The translations under genes were made by a program, and so were the position numbers. The notes under the pieces are model-generated. The model worked only from the letters and a program-made list of their open reading frames with translations. It was not told the DNA's origin and ran no database searches. From Archangium sp. (GTDB lineage: Bacteria > Myxococcota > Myxococcia > Myxococcales > Myxococcaceae): 12,349 bases of DNA. The DNA is taken from contig JAEUJT010000007.1 of NCBI GenBank assembly GCA_016793525.1, positions 1 to 12,349 on the forward strand, read 5' to 3'. Shown in pieces: positions 1 through 7,056 of the stretch (position 1 is the stretch's first letter; each line of letters begins with the position of its first letter).

Positions 1-2
1 CG

Positions 3-2219
3 CGCTTGTCGTTCACCATGCCCGGCTTCGGAGCCGCGACCGACGCGGGGCTCGAGCCGCCGCAGAGCGAGGTGCCACAAAGGCTGGTCCCCGAAGAGGT
101 CGACGCTGGGCACCCGTCGCACGAGATGTCGACGCTCGTGCTGGGGCGCACGTCTCCACGCAGCCGAGGCGCGAGCGACTTTCGCATCGACGTGGGCGAC
201 CTCCGCGTCGTCCCGAGAGGCACCGGCGGCGATTTCCTCAAGCTCGCCCCCGGCATGTTGCTCACCAACGAGGGCGGCGAAGGCCACCCCGAGCGCATCT
301 TCCTCCGCGGGTTCGACGCGCGTGAAGGCCAAGACATCGAGCTCACCGTCGACGGCGTGCCGATCAACGACTCCGGCAACCTGCACGGCAACGGCTTCGC
401 CGACTTGAACTTCATCATCCCCGAGCTCGTCTCGAGCCTGCGCGTGGTCGAAGGCCCGTTCGACCCGCGCCAGGGCAACTACGCGGTGGCCGGCAGCGCC
501 GACTACGAAATGGGCCTCGAGCAGCGCGGGCTGACGCTGAAGGGCACCTCCGGCACGTTCAACTCGCAGCGGCTGGTGGCGCTGTGGGGGCCACCCTCGC
601 AGTCGAAGCACACCTTCGCCGGCGTGCAGGTCGGCCGCACCGACGGCTTTGGGCAGAACCGCGGCGCCCAGAGCGCGCGGGTGATGATGCAGTACGAGGG
701 CACGCTGTCAGACGCCACGAGCTTTCGGGTCGCGGCGTCGGGCTACGGCTCGCAGTTCCGCACCGCCGGAGTCATTCGCCAAGACGACTTCGCCGCTGGC
801 CGCATCGGGTTCTTCGACAGCTACGACCCGCGGCAGGGCGGTGAGGCGCTGCGCTTCCAAGCGTCGGCCGACCTTCACCACCACGAGGGCGGCTTCACCA
901 ACCACCACCAAGCCTTCGTTTTCACGCGTAGCGCGCGGTTGATGGAGAACTACACCGGCTTCATCAACGACGTGCAGTCGCCGCTGCAGGCCCCACACGG
1001 GCAGCGAGGAGATCTGCTCGATCGCGACACCACCGCCGTCACGTTCGGCGCTCGGGGCTACGGCCGGTACCGCGCCCGCGCCTTCGAACGGCCACAGGAA
1101 ATCGAGCTCGGCTACTTCGCGCGGGTCGACCTCACGCAAGGGCAACAGCAACGAATTCTCGCGGGGCCAGACAGCAACACGCCGTACCACAAAGACCTCG
1201 ACCTCGACTCGAAGCTGTCTGACGTCGGGCTCTATCTCGACGGCAACCTCTCTCCGCTGCAGTGGCTGGTGCTGCGCGGCGGGTTCCGCACCGACCTGTT
1301 CACCTACTCGGTGCAGAACAACTGCGCGGTGCAAGACGTGCGGAGGCCGTCGGTGTCGACTCCACCCGGTGACGACAGCTGCCTCTCACAGCGCGACTTC
1401 GGGCTGTACCGCGAGCCCACCGAGCGCGTCGGCGCCACCGGCCTGGTGTTCATGCCGCGCGGCACCGTGCTCCTCGGGCCCTGGCGCGACCTGACGATCA
1501 CCGCCTCGTACGGCGACGGCGTGCGCAGCATCGACCCGCAGTTCGTCAACCAGAACCGCGACACGCCCTTCGCCGCCATTCGCGCCTGGGAGGCCGGCGG
1601 CATGTACGCCGCGTCGCTGCGCGAGCAATCGATCGACGTCACCGCGCGCGCCGTCGCTTTCGGGACGCGCGTCGACAAAGACCTCATCTTCTCGCAGCAA
1701 GAGGGCCGCAACGTCATCGGCGGCAGCACCTCGCGGCTCGGGGCGTTGCTGCAAGGCCGCGTGCGCGGGAAGAGCTTCGATGTCTCGGCGCATGCCACGT
1801 GGGTGCAGTCACGCTTCGACGAGACCGGGCTGCTGGTGCCGTACGTGCCTGACCTGGTCACCCGCGCCGACGGCGTGCTGTTCGGCGACCTCCCGTGGAG
1901 GCTCGACGGCTCACCGCTGCGCGGCACCGCGGGCGTGGGGCTCACCTTCGTCGGGCAGCGCGCGCTCCCGCTCGGCCAGCGGAGCGACGTCATCTTCGTC
2001 ACCGACGCCAATGCCGAGCTGCGCTGGCGCTTCGTCACCGTGGGCATCGCCGCCACCAACCTCTTCAACACCCAGTACCGACTGGCGGAGTTCAACTACA
2101 CCGCCGACTTTCGCGCGACGCCGCCTTCGCCCACCTTGGTGCCGAGCCGCCTCTTCACCGCCGGCGCGCCGCGACAGGTGCTCTTCACCCTGGCGTTCAA
2201 CATCGGAGGTGCGTCATGA
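3..2219 (+). CDS. TonB-dependent outer-membrane receptor, 5' end outside window
   Basis: About 738 codons are visible and the frame is open to the left edge, so the true start and signal peptide lie upstream; an internal TTG (6) and ATG (18) are the first start-like codons. The visible N-terminus is a Pro/Glu-rich linker without a signal peptide. A plug domain follows at residues ~60-180, with family-typical pieces: LAPGMLLTNEGGEG, RIFLRGFDAREGQDIELTVD, GVPINDSGNLHGNGFADLNF and VVEGPFDPRQGNYAVAGS. The rest is a 22-strand-type beta-barrel with many aromatic/glycine alternating strands and a C-terminal NLFNTQYR motif typical of TonB-dependent receptors. The last strand ends in FNIGGAS, not the usual terminal aromatic residue. 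Such proteins use TonB energy to import siderophores, metal chelates, cobalamin or sugars. The substrate cannot be read here. The stop overlaps the next start (ATGA), so translation is probably coupled. The family call is firm, the ligand unknown. Confidence 0.93.
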   Translation, partial: RLSFTMPGFGAATDAGLEPPQSEVPQRLVPEEVDAGHPSHEMSTLVLGRTSPRSRGASDFRIDVGDLRVVPRGTGGDFLKLAPGMLLTNEGGEGHPERIFLRGFDAREGQDIELTVDGVPINDSGNLHGNGFADLNFIIPELVSSLRVVEGPFDPRQGNYAVAGSADYEMGLEQRGLTLKGTSGTFNSQRLVALWGPPSQSKHTFAGVQVGRTDGFGQNRGAQSARVMMQYEGTLSDATSFRVAASGYGSQFRTAGVIRQDDFAAGRIGFFDSYDPRQGGEALRFQASADLHHHEGGFTNHHQAFVFTRSARLMENYTGFINDVQSPLQAPHGQRGDLLDRDTTAVTFGARGYGRYRARAFERPQEIELGYFARVDLTQGQQQRILAGPDSNTPYHKDLDLDSKLSDVGLYLDGNLSPLQWLVLRGGFRTDLFTYSVQNNCAVQDVRRPSVSTPPGDDSCLSQRDFGLYREPTERVGATGLVFMPRGTVLLGPWRDLTITASYGDGVRSIDPQFVNQNRDTPFAAIRAWEAGGMYAASLREQSIDVTARAVAFGTRVDKDLIFSQQEGRNVIGGSTSRLGALLQGRVRGKSFDVSAHATWVQSRFDETGLLVPYVPDLVTRADGVLFGDLPWRLDGSPLRGTAGVGLTFVGQRALPLGQRSDVIFVTDANAELRWRFVTVGIAATNLFNTQYRLAEFNYTADFRATPPSPTLVPSRLFTAGAPRQVLFTLAFNIGGAS
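2205..2209 (+). promoter_or_regulatory. Ribosome binding site for the first downstream lipoprotein
   Basis: GGAGG lies 6 nt before the ATG at 2216, inside the last codons of the receptor gene. It fixes the start of the downstream gene at 2216, not at in-frame codons further upstream. Confidence 0.75.
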
Positions 2220-3007
2220 GCCGCGTATTCGTCGTCGCGCTGGCGTTCTGTGGTTGCAACCAGACGACGGGCAACGCGCTGGTCGAGTTCTCCGCCGCGG
2301 CCCGTGGCCCCGCCGACGCGGTGAAAGGGCAGCCTTACGAGTTCGACACGCCGGCGGGCTTTCACGTGATGCTCACCCGCGCCGAGCTTTTCGTCGGCGC
2401 CGTGTACCTGAACCAGAACAACCCGGCGAACTACACGCTCGAGCCCGCGTGCATTCAGCCGGGCGTCTACACCGGCGAGGTTCGCAGCCAGCTGCTGGTC
2501 GACGCGCTGGACCCGGCCCCGCAGCCGTTCCCCGGGCGAGGCGCCGGCACCGACTTCGACACCCGTTCGGGCGAGCTGTGGCTGGCGAGCGGCGACGTCA
2601 ATGCAGACAGCGACGGCGCGGTGGTTTTGGCGGCCGACGGCGTCGCCGAGCGAGGCGGAACGACGTGGCCCTTCTCGGCGCGATTCACCATCGGGAGCAA
2701 CCGGCGCATTCCCCCGCGGAGCCCGGCGCTCCCGGGTTCGAACCCGCTGTGCAAACAGCGCATCGTCTCGCCCATACCCACCGAGCTGACGCTGGGCGCG
2801 CGCGGCACGCTCGAGCTGTCGGTGGACCCGAAGGCCTGGTTCACCGCGGTCGACTTCTCGCAGCTGACGGCCGACCCGCTCGACGCGACGCGCTTCGCCT
2901 TCATCGACGGCGCAGAGGGCGCCGGGCAGCCCGACGTCGCGCTCTACAACGGGCTCCGCGCCAGCACCGGCCCGTACACCTTCACCTGGCTCCCGAATTC
3001 ACCCTGA
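2216..3007 (+). CDS. Putative lipoprotein, receptor-associated, unknown function
   Basis: 263 aa, starting at the ATG that overlaps the receptor stop (ATGA) and has a good Shine-Dalgarno. The N-terminus MSRVFVVALAFCGCNQ is a short lipoprotein signal with a likely lipobox FCGC (lipid Cys14). The body is beta-rich: GFHVMLTRAELFVGAVYLN (~45-63), LLVDAL, SGELWLASGDVN, FSARFTIG and a C-terminal LELSVDPKAWFTAVDF. The same order of blocks occurs in the next gene, so the two are probably diverged paralogues. The pattern (strand, LVD, F-x-x-x-x-G, then V/LD followed by a helix) loosely recalls the MbnP-like copper-binding partners of TonB-dependent receptors. That comparison is from memory and weak. 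A role as an outer-membrane or periplasmic partner of the upstream receptor is inferred from the coupled operon. Confidence 0.82.
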   Translation: MSRVFVVALAFCGCNQTTGNALVEFSAAARGPADAVKGQPYEFDTPAGFHVMLTRAELFVGAVYLNQNNPANYTLEPACIQPGVYTGEVRSQLLVDALDPAPQPFPGRGAGTDFDTRSGELWLASGDVNADSDGAVVLAADGVAERGGTTWPFSARFTIGSNRRIPPRSPALPGSNPLCKQRIVSPIPTELTLGARGTLELSVDPKAWFTAVDFSQLTADPLDATRFAFIDGAEGAGQPDVALYNGLRASTGPYTFTWLPNSP

Positions 3008-3014
3008 CGCACTC

Positions 3015-3020
3015 AAGGAG
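3015..3020 (+). promoter_or_regulatory. Ribosome binding site for the second lipoprotein
   Basis: AAGGAG lies 7 nt upstream of the ATG at 3028, in the 20-bp gap after the preceding stop. It decides the start of the next gene. Confidence 0.78.
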
Positions 3021-3027
3021 AAGCCCC

Positions 3028-4149
3028 ATGTCCACGTCGTACCGTCTCGTCGCAGTCCTCTCACTCGCCTTTGCCGCGTGCGGCGCCCCCGCTTCCGACA
3101 CCGGAGGCTTCAAGATCACCGTCGGCGGCGAAGGCGAAGCGCTCGAAGGCTTTCACTTTCCCGCCGAGGGCGATGCGCCCTTCTTCCAAGACGGCTGGGA
3201 GCTGCACTTCTCGAACGTCGTCGTCTTCCTCGACAAGGTCCGCGTGTCCGAGAACCCCGATCGGAGCCCCACCGACCAGTCGCAGACCGGTGACGTCGTC
3301 GCCGAGGCGACTGGCCCCTGGGTGGTCGATCTCGCCCAAGAAGGCCCGCTCGACGCCAAGGAGATGAACGGCAAGGCGTTTGCGCTCACGACCATCGCGA
3401 ACCAGAACAAGAAGGGCGGCGCCGCGTTCGACCCCACGCTGAAATACGCCTTCGGGTTCGATCTGATTGAGGGCGTGGCCGGCGCGACCAACGTCAACGG
3501 CGTCGACGCGGCGGTGCTCTCGACCATGGTGACGAAGGGCTACGCGGTGTGGGTCAACGGCACCGCCGAGTTCAAGGGCACCGCGTGCCGCCAGACGGTC
3601 GCGGGCTACGACTTCGAGCGGCTGCCGAAGAAGGTGAACTTCGCCTTCGGGTACAAGGCGCCGGTCACGTTCAAGAACTGCATCAACCCCGAGCTCATGC
3701 CCGCCGAGAGCAAGGGCATTCAGGCGCAGCGCAACGCCGAAACGACCGCGCAGATCACCCTCCACCTCGACCACCCCTTCTGGGAGTCGCTCACCGAAGA
3801 CGCGCCGCTGCGCTTCGATCTCATCGCCGCACGCAAGTCGGTGGCCACGGGTGCGGGCCCCGCGGAGGCGTCCGTGACGCAAGACGACCTCGTGGGCCTC
3901 GACTTCCTCTCGGGGAAAGACGCGCAGGGCACCGCGCTGCCGTGGCGGTACTGCGGCGCCGCCGACGCGAGCGACCGCACCACCGGCACCGTCTCCTACG
4001 ACACGGCAGGCGTCCCCACGAACCCTGCTGGAGGCGCGGCCGGCCTCAAAGACCTGGCCGACTACATGACGTACAACCTGTCGACGTTCGGCCACCTGAA
4101 CAACGATGGCCTCTGCTTCCCGGCGCGGAACTTCCCGGCCCCTCCGTAA
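3028..4149 (+). CDS. Putative lipoprotein, third gene of the receptor operon
   Basis: 373 aa. The N-terminus MSTSYRLVAVLSLAFAACGA gives a lipobox FAAC with lipid Cys18. After a short linker come DGWELHFSNVVVFLDKVRV (~67-85), PWVVDLA, YAFGFDLIEG, KGYAVWVNGTAEF, FAFGYKAPVTFKNC and ITLHLDHPFWESL. These blocks match, in order, the blocks of the upstream lipoprotein (GFHVMLTRAELFVGAVYL, LLVDAL, FSARFTIG, LELSVDPKAWFTAV), supporting a shared fold. The protein is longer than its neighbour because of an inserted middle section and a C-terminal extension containing NTSTFGHLNN-like and LCFPARNFPAPP-like sequence. The block KGYAVWVNG could correspond to the W-W-GY stretch of MbnP-type proteins, but this is a weak resemblance. 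Substrate and partner are unknown. The downstream gene is convergent, 82 bp away. Confidence 0.85.
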   Translation: MSTSYRLVAVLSLAFAACGAPASDTGGFKITVGGEGEALEGFHFPAEGDAPFFQDGWELHFSNVVVFLDKVRVSENPDRSPTDQSQTGDVVAEATGPWVVDLAQEGPLDAKEMNGKAFALTTIANQNKKGGAAFDPTLKYAFGFDLIEGVAGATNVNGVDAAVLSTMVTKGYAVWVNGTAEFKGTACRQTVAGYDFERLPKKVNFAFGYKAPVTFKNCINPELMPAESKGIQAQRNAETTAQITLHLDHPFWESLTEDAPLRFDLIAARKSVATGAGPAEASVTQDDLVGLDFLSGKDAQGTALPWRYCGAADASDRTTGTVSYDTAGVPTNPAGGAAGLKDLADYMTYNLSTFGHLNNDGLCFPARNFPAPP

Positions 4150-4231
4150 GCCGCGCGCACCTCGCATACGTCTCGGGCGCGGCCCCGCTGAGCCGGCACA
4201 ACCGCCCCCCTGAGCGGAAGGAAGCGAGACG

Positions 4232-5218
4232 TCAGTGTTCGGGCGCGGGGGGCAGGGAGCCGGGCTCATGCTTCATGTTGGCCTCGGCCTCGGCTTCTTC
4301 GGCGGTGCCACCGGCGGCTTCGACTGACGTACGAGGCACCATGCGCGGGCCAGGGAGCACCGCCTCGCTGGCCGGTGCCGTGCCGGCCCAGTCGAAGGCC
4401 TTGAGCGCATCGCCGACGCCATCGGGCGTGGTGGCGCGCAGCCGACTGCGCACGCGGGCGATGGAGCCCTGCACCACGTTTGGATCTGGGTGCAACTTGA
4501 GCGCTTCGACCCACAGCTCGATGGCGCGCTCGTTTTCACCTTGATCGGTCTTCAGGCGACCGAGCTCGTACAGGGCATGCGGCTTCAGCTCGGAGTCGGG
4601 GAAGCGGTCGATCAAGTCCATGAATACGCGCTGCGCCTCGAGCTTGCGGCCATCCATCATCGCCAGCGCTTGGCCGCGGAGGAACAGAGCGTCGTCGACG
4701 TAGGCGCTCGTCTCGTACTTCTGCGTCACCGAGCGCGCCTCGAGCTCGCACTGCTCGTAGTCCTGCAAGCTGAAGTAGCGGGTGGCCACGCGGTAGGCGA
4801 GCTCGGCGCTCTGCGGCGGGTTGCGCGCGAGGGCGGCGGTCAGCTCGGCGATGCTGCCGCGCACGTCGTGGAATTCGCGGTCGAGCAAGGTGGCCAGGTG
4901 GATTCGGCCGTCGAGCGTCTCCGGCGCCTCGGGGCAGAGCTGGATCAGCTCGCGGTACACCTCGACCGCGCGTTTGTAGTCGTTGAGCTCGAAATAATAG
5001 GTGTCGGCCGCTCCCCGAAGCGCGCGCGCCCGGTACACCACGCCCTGCGGAGACGTGTCGCGTTCCAGCAAGTCGAGCGCGGCGTTGAACTCGGCGAGCG
5101 CCGCCAGCGGCTTGCGCTCGAACAGCGCGGCTTTGGCCCGCTCGAGGTGCGACGGAGCGTCAGGCTTGCGACACGCCGCGAGCACCAGCAGCACGACGAG
5201 GCACAGCCACTTGCTCAC
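4232..5218 (-). CDS. TPR-repeat outer-membrane-type lipoprotein
   Basis: 328 aa with a GTG start at 5218, chosen because it opens with a clean lipoprotein signal (SKWLCLVVLLVLAAC, lipobox LAAC, Cys16) and because GTGA overlaps the stop of the upstream gene. Longer in-frame versions would prepend an Arg-rich shadow of the upstream gene. The body (residues ~22-260) is a run of helix pairs typical of TPRs, e.g. ALAEFNAALDLLERD, YKRAVEVYRELIQLCPEAPE, YEQCELEARSVTQKYETSAY, EAQRVFMDLIDRFPDSELK and RAIELWVEALKLHPDPN. The arrangement resembles BamD/YfiO or CpoB-like periplasmic TPR proteins, which scaffold envelope complexes. The C-terminal ~60 residues are a disordered Ala/Glu/Pro tail. It is last in a four-gene operon. 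A BamD identity is not claimed. Confidence 0.88.
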   Translation of the reverse strand: MSKWLCLVVLLVLAACRKPDAPSHLERAKAALFERKPLAALAEFNAALDLLERDTSPQGVVYRARALRGAADTYYFELNDYKRAVEVYRELIQLCPEAPETLDGRIHLATLLDREFHDVRGSIAELTAALARNPPQSAELAYRVATRYFSLQDYEQCELEARSVTQKYETSAYVDDALFLRGQALAMMDGRKLEAQRVFMDLIDRFPDSELKPHALYELGRLKTDQGENERAIELWVEALKLHPDPNVVQGSIARVRSRLRATTPDGVGDALKAFDWAGTAPASEAVLPGPRMVPRTSVEAAGGTAEEAEAEANMKHEPGSLPPAPEH

Positions 5219-5490
5219 TTGCACGCCTCGGCGCGGTAACGAACACACTCCGTCTCTTCGCAGGCCACGCAGTCGCGGAGTCGATCTTCCGTCGCGCCGC
5301 ACACCAAAACGTTCGAAGGCCGCGGGCAGTCGACCGACACGACACACGGCAGCTGGCCTCCGTCGGAGTCGGTGAGCGCCTCGCGCGTTGGGCACACCGA
5401 GAAACACCCCGACAGACAGAAAGCCAAGAGCGCCGCTCGCACCACGCGGGCTGTACCATGGAACTTCACGGCGTCACGCGCGGCGGGCAT
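5215..5490 (-). CDS. Small cysteine-rich lipoprotein
   Basis: 91 aa. An Arg-containing N-terminus and a hydrophobic stretch end in the lipobox LSGC (lipid Cys29). The mature ~62 residues hold eight further cysteines (33, 49, 55, 64, 74, 77, 82, 90), enough for four disulfides in an oxidising compartment. The ATG at 5490 lies 3 bp after the upstream stop; a GTG at 5469 would also keep the signal but has no visible Shine-Dalgarno either. The stop overlaps the GTG start of the TPR lipoprotein (GTGA), indicating translational coupling and that both are real. I do not recognise the family. Small disulfide-rich lipoproteins of this kind are common and poorly characterised in myxobacteria. Confidence 0.8.
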   Translation of the reverse strand: MPAARDAVKFHGTARVVRAALLAFCLSGCFSVCPTREALTDSDGGQLPCVVSVDCPRPSNVLVCGATEDRLRDCVACEETECVRYRAEACK

Positions 5491-5493
5491 GAG

Positions 5494-6378
5494 TCAGTAG
5501 TTCCGGAGGTCGTCGTGATCTTCCGGCTTCGTCGGCTCCGGCTTGGAGGGTCGCGGGGGCACAGCGGGCTCCGGCGGAGGCTTCGGTTTCGTCGGTGCGG
5601 GAGGCGGCGCATCGGCGTTCTCCGGGTGCAGATCGAATTGAATGACCGCGGGTTTGTTCTCCTTCGCTGGGCGCGCTTCCTTCACCGGCGTGGTGTCTTT
5701 CTGCGGCGTCGTTTCCTTCGCCGTCGACATGTCTTTCTGCGGCGTCGTTTCTTTCAGCGGAGGCGCGTCACGGACAGGCGGCGCATCACGGACAGGCGGC
5801 GCATCACGGACAGGCGGCGCATCACGGACAGGCGGTGCGTCACGGACAGGCGGCGCGTCACGGACAGGCGGTGCGTCACGGACAGGCGGTGCGTCACGGA
5901 CAGGCGTCGCGTCACGGACAGGGGGCGCGTCACGGACAGGCGGTGCGTCACGGACAGGCGGTGCGTCACGGACAGGCGGTGCGTCACGGACAGGCGGCGC
6001 GTCACGGACAGGCGGCGCGTCACGGACAGGCGGCGCGTCGCGCACCGTTCGAGACGGAGGGGGCCGAGGCGGATCCACGCGCTCCGACGACACTCTGCGG
6101 CGAGGCGAATCGCCGAACACATCGGCCGACTCACGCGGTGCACGCTCTTCGAGGTGATTGAACTGTGTCTCTCGATCGCGCTCACAGCACTGCGCGGAGA
6201 GATCGGTGCACGCGGCGATGCACGTCATCAGCTTTGCGCGCATCTCCTCGCGCACCGAGCCGCCGAACTCGACGCTGCAGTCATCGCGGCACGACGACGC
6301 GCGATCGGCGCATTCATCGGCGGCGGCACCAGCGCTCCACACCGCCATCACCAGCCCAACGACGTGTGTTCGGCCCAT
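5494..6378 (-). CDS. Exported Cys-hairpin protein with 16 VRDAPP repeats and Pro-rich tail
   Basis: 294 aa. Residues 1-20 form a signal peptide with a probable AxA cleavage site (SAGAAA/DE). Residues 23-65 carry seven cysteines in a mirror pattern: C-x6-C-x3-C, an 18-residue spacer, then C-x3-C-x6-CC, suggesting two helices clamped by disulfides. Residues ~66-111 form an Arg/Pro linker. Residues 112-207 are 16 tandem hexapeptides VRDAPP (the eighth is VRDATP). Residues ~208-243 are degenerate Lys/Glu/Thr/Pro repeats (KETTPQKD). The tail is Pro/Lys/Glu-rich and ends in DDLRNY. The repeats are charge-balanced and probably adopt an extended polyproline-like conformation, which would suit a spacer crossing the periplasm or cell surface; that is inference. 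It lies 3 bp from both neighbours in the operon. No known family is recognised. Antisense frames over the repeat are also open but only because of its 18-bp periodicity. Confidence 0.83.
   Translation of the reverse strand: MGRTHVVGLVMAVWSAGAAADECADRASSCRDDCSVEFGGSVREEMRAKLMTCIAACTDLSAQCCERDRETQFNHLEERAPRESADVFGDSPRRRVSSERVDPPRPPPSRTVRDAPPVRDAPPVRDAPPVRDAPPVRDAPPVRDAPPVRDAPPVRDATPVRDAPPVRDAPPVRDAPPVRDAPPVRDAPPVRDAPPVRDAPPVRDAPPLKETTPQKDMSTAKETTPQKDTTPVKEARPAKENKPAVIQFDLHPENADAPPPAPTKPKPPPEPAVPPRPSKPEPTKPEDHDDLRNY
5758..6045 (-). repeat. 18-bp tandem repeat, 16 copies, encoding VRDAPP
   Basis: Sixteen uninterrupted units of 18 bp lie in frame within the Cys-hairpin gene. The core CACGGACAGG (plus strand) recurs every 18 bp from 5769, in 15 exact copies; the copy nearest the gene's 5' end is degenerate (GTG-CGC-GAC). 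Differences between units are almost all at third codon positions (GAC/GAT for Asp, GCG/GCA for Ala, CCG/CCC for Pro). One unit encodes Thr instead of Pro. Confidence 0.95.
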
Positions 6379-6381
6379 GCG

Positions 6382-6957
6382 TTACTTCGCCTTCATCACT
6401 TCGCGCAGGCGGTAGATCACCGTCGGCAGCGTCTTCGTCTGCGCGGAGTTCAGCAGCGCCTGAGGCAGCGCCACCTTCGGCTGCACGTGCACCTGGTACA
6501 TGGCGAGCGTGCGCGTGGCGTCGGTGCCGAACGGCGTCAAGACCCAGCGGCCGGTGTTCTGCACGTAGTCACCGCGCACCAGCTTCCACTCGCGCATCCA
6601 CCGCTTGCCGGGCTCGACGGTGTGCACGCCCGCGCTCTCCGAGGTGAGGTCGCTCACTGGCCACGGCATGTCGGCGGTGATGCGGCAGGTGACCTTGTTG
6701 CCGTCGCGGCTGACCTCGGTCGACGCGGCGATGCGGGGCATGTGCTTCGCGTAGTTTCCGCAGTCGTCGATGATCGTCCACATCTTCTCGGGCGGAGCGT
6801 CGATGACGCCCTGCACGGTGACACGGGGAATATCGCTGCCGGCGACGGGCTCGGTCGACACGATGACGTCGCCGCGCGCGAGCCGAACCTCGAGCGAGTC
6901 CTCCGCGAATGCGCCGCTGCACCACACCACCAGACACCCGAAACACACACGTGACAT
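6382..6957 (-). CDS. Exported START/SRPBCC (polyketide cyclase-like) domain protein
   Basis: 191 aa. The ATG at 6957 is chosen because it gives a signal peptide (MSRVCFGCLVVWCSGAFAED, cleavage near AFA); an upstream in-frame ATG at 7011 would bury it. The mature protein has the SRPBCC/START order: RVTVQGVIDAPPEKMWTIIDD (~50-70, strand then the helix after APPEKMW), YAKHMPRI, a run of strands (TEVSRDGNKVTCRITADMP, RWMREWKLVRGDYVQNTGRW), FGTDATRTLAMYQVHVQP and the long C-terminal helix TLPTVIYRLREVMK. Such domains bind lipids or other hydrophobic ligands. An exported copy may act in the periplasm, for example in lipid handling, but no ligand can be assigned. It is first of four genes in the operon; the next ATG is 3 bp after its stop. 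No strong promoter is visible in the 99 bp before it. Confidence 0.88.
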   Translation of the reverse strand: MSRVCFGCLVVWCSGAFAEDSLEVRLARGDVIVSTEPVAGSDIPRVTVQGVIDAPPEKMWTIIDDCGNYAKHMPRIAASTEVSRDGNKVTCRITADMPWPVSDLTSESAGVHTVEPGKRWMREWKLVRGDYVQNTGRWVLTPFGTDATRTLAMYQVHVQPKVALPQALLNSAQTKTLPTVIYRLREVMKAK

Positions 6958-7056
6958 CACGGGGTCGAGCCTAGAGCAGAAAGCCCCGGAGCGGATCTGC
7001 ACTCGAAACACCCCCGCCAGCGCGCAGCGGCAGTCGAACGACGCGCCTCGGGCACG

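Noticed and set aside
2733..2746. CGGGTTCGAACCCG, resembling a tRNA T-arm
   Set aside because: It lies inside the first lipoprotein gene, in a well-supported reading frame, and no acceptor, D-arm or anticodon arm can be built around it. It is a chance GC-rich palindrome.
1780..3027. Possible 5' extension of the second lipoprotein back into the receptor gene
   Set aside because: The frame is open but the sequence is an Arg/Ser/Pro-rich shadow of the receptor and first lipoprotein. The AAGGAG and lipoprotein signal at 3028 decide the start.
3061..4269. Minus-strand open frame (402 codons) opposite the second lipoprotein
   Set aside because: Arg/Val/Glu-rich shadow translation; the plus strand has a ribosome-binding site, a lipoprotein signal and paralogy to its neighbour.
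5215..5407. N-terminal extension of the TPR lipoprotein to a start at 5407
   Set aside because: The added 63 residues are an Arg-rich shadow of the small Cys-rich lipoprotein and would bury a clean lipobox signal that begins at 5218.
5458..6954. Long plus-strand open frame (498 codons) opposite the minus-strand operon
   Set aside because: It is Arg/His-rich with TDRR repeats, spans three genes with export signals on the other strand, and is open only because of GC-biased codon use and the 18-bp repeat.
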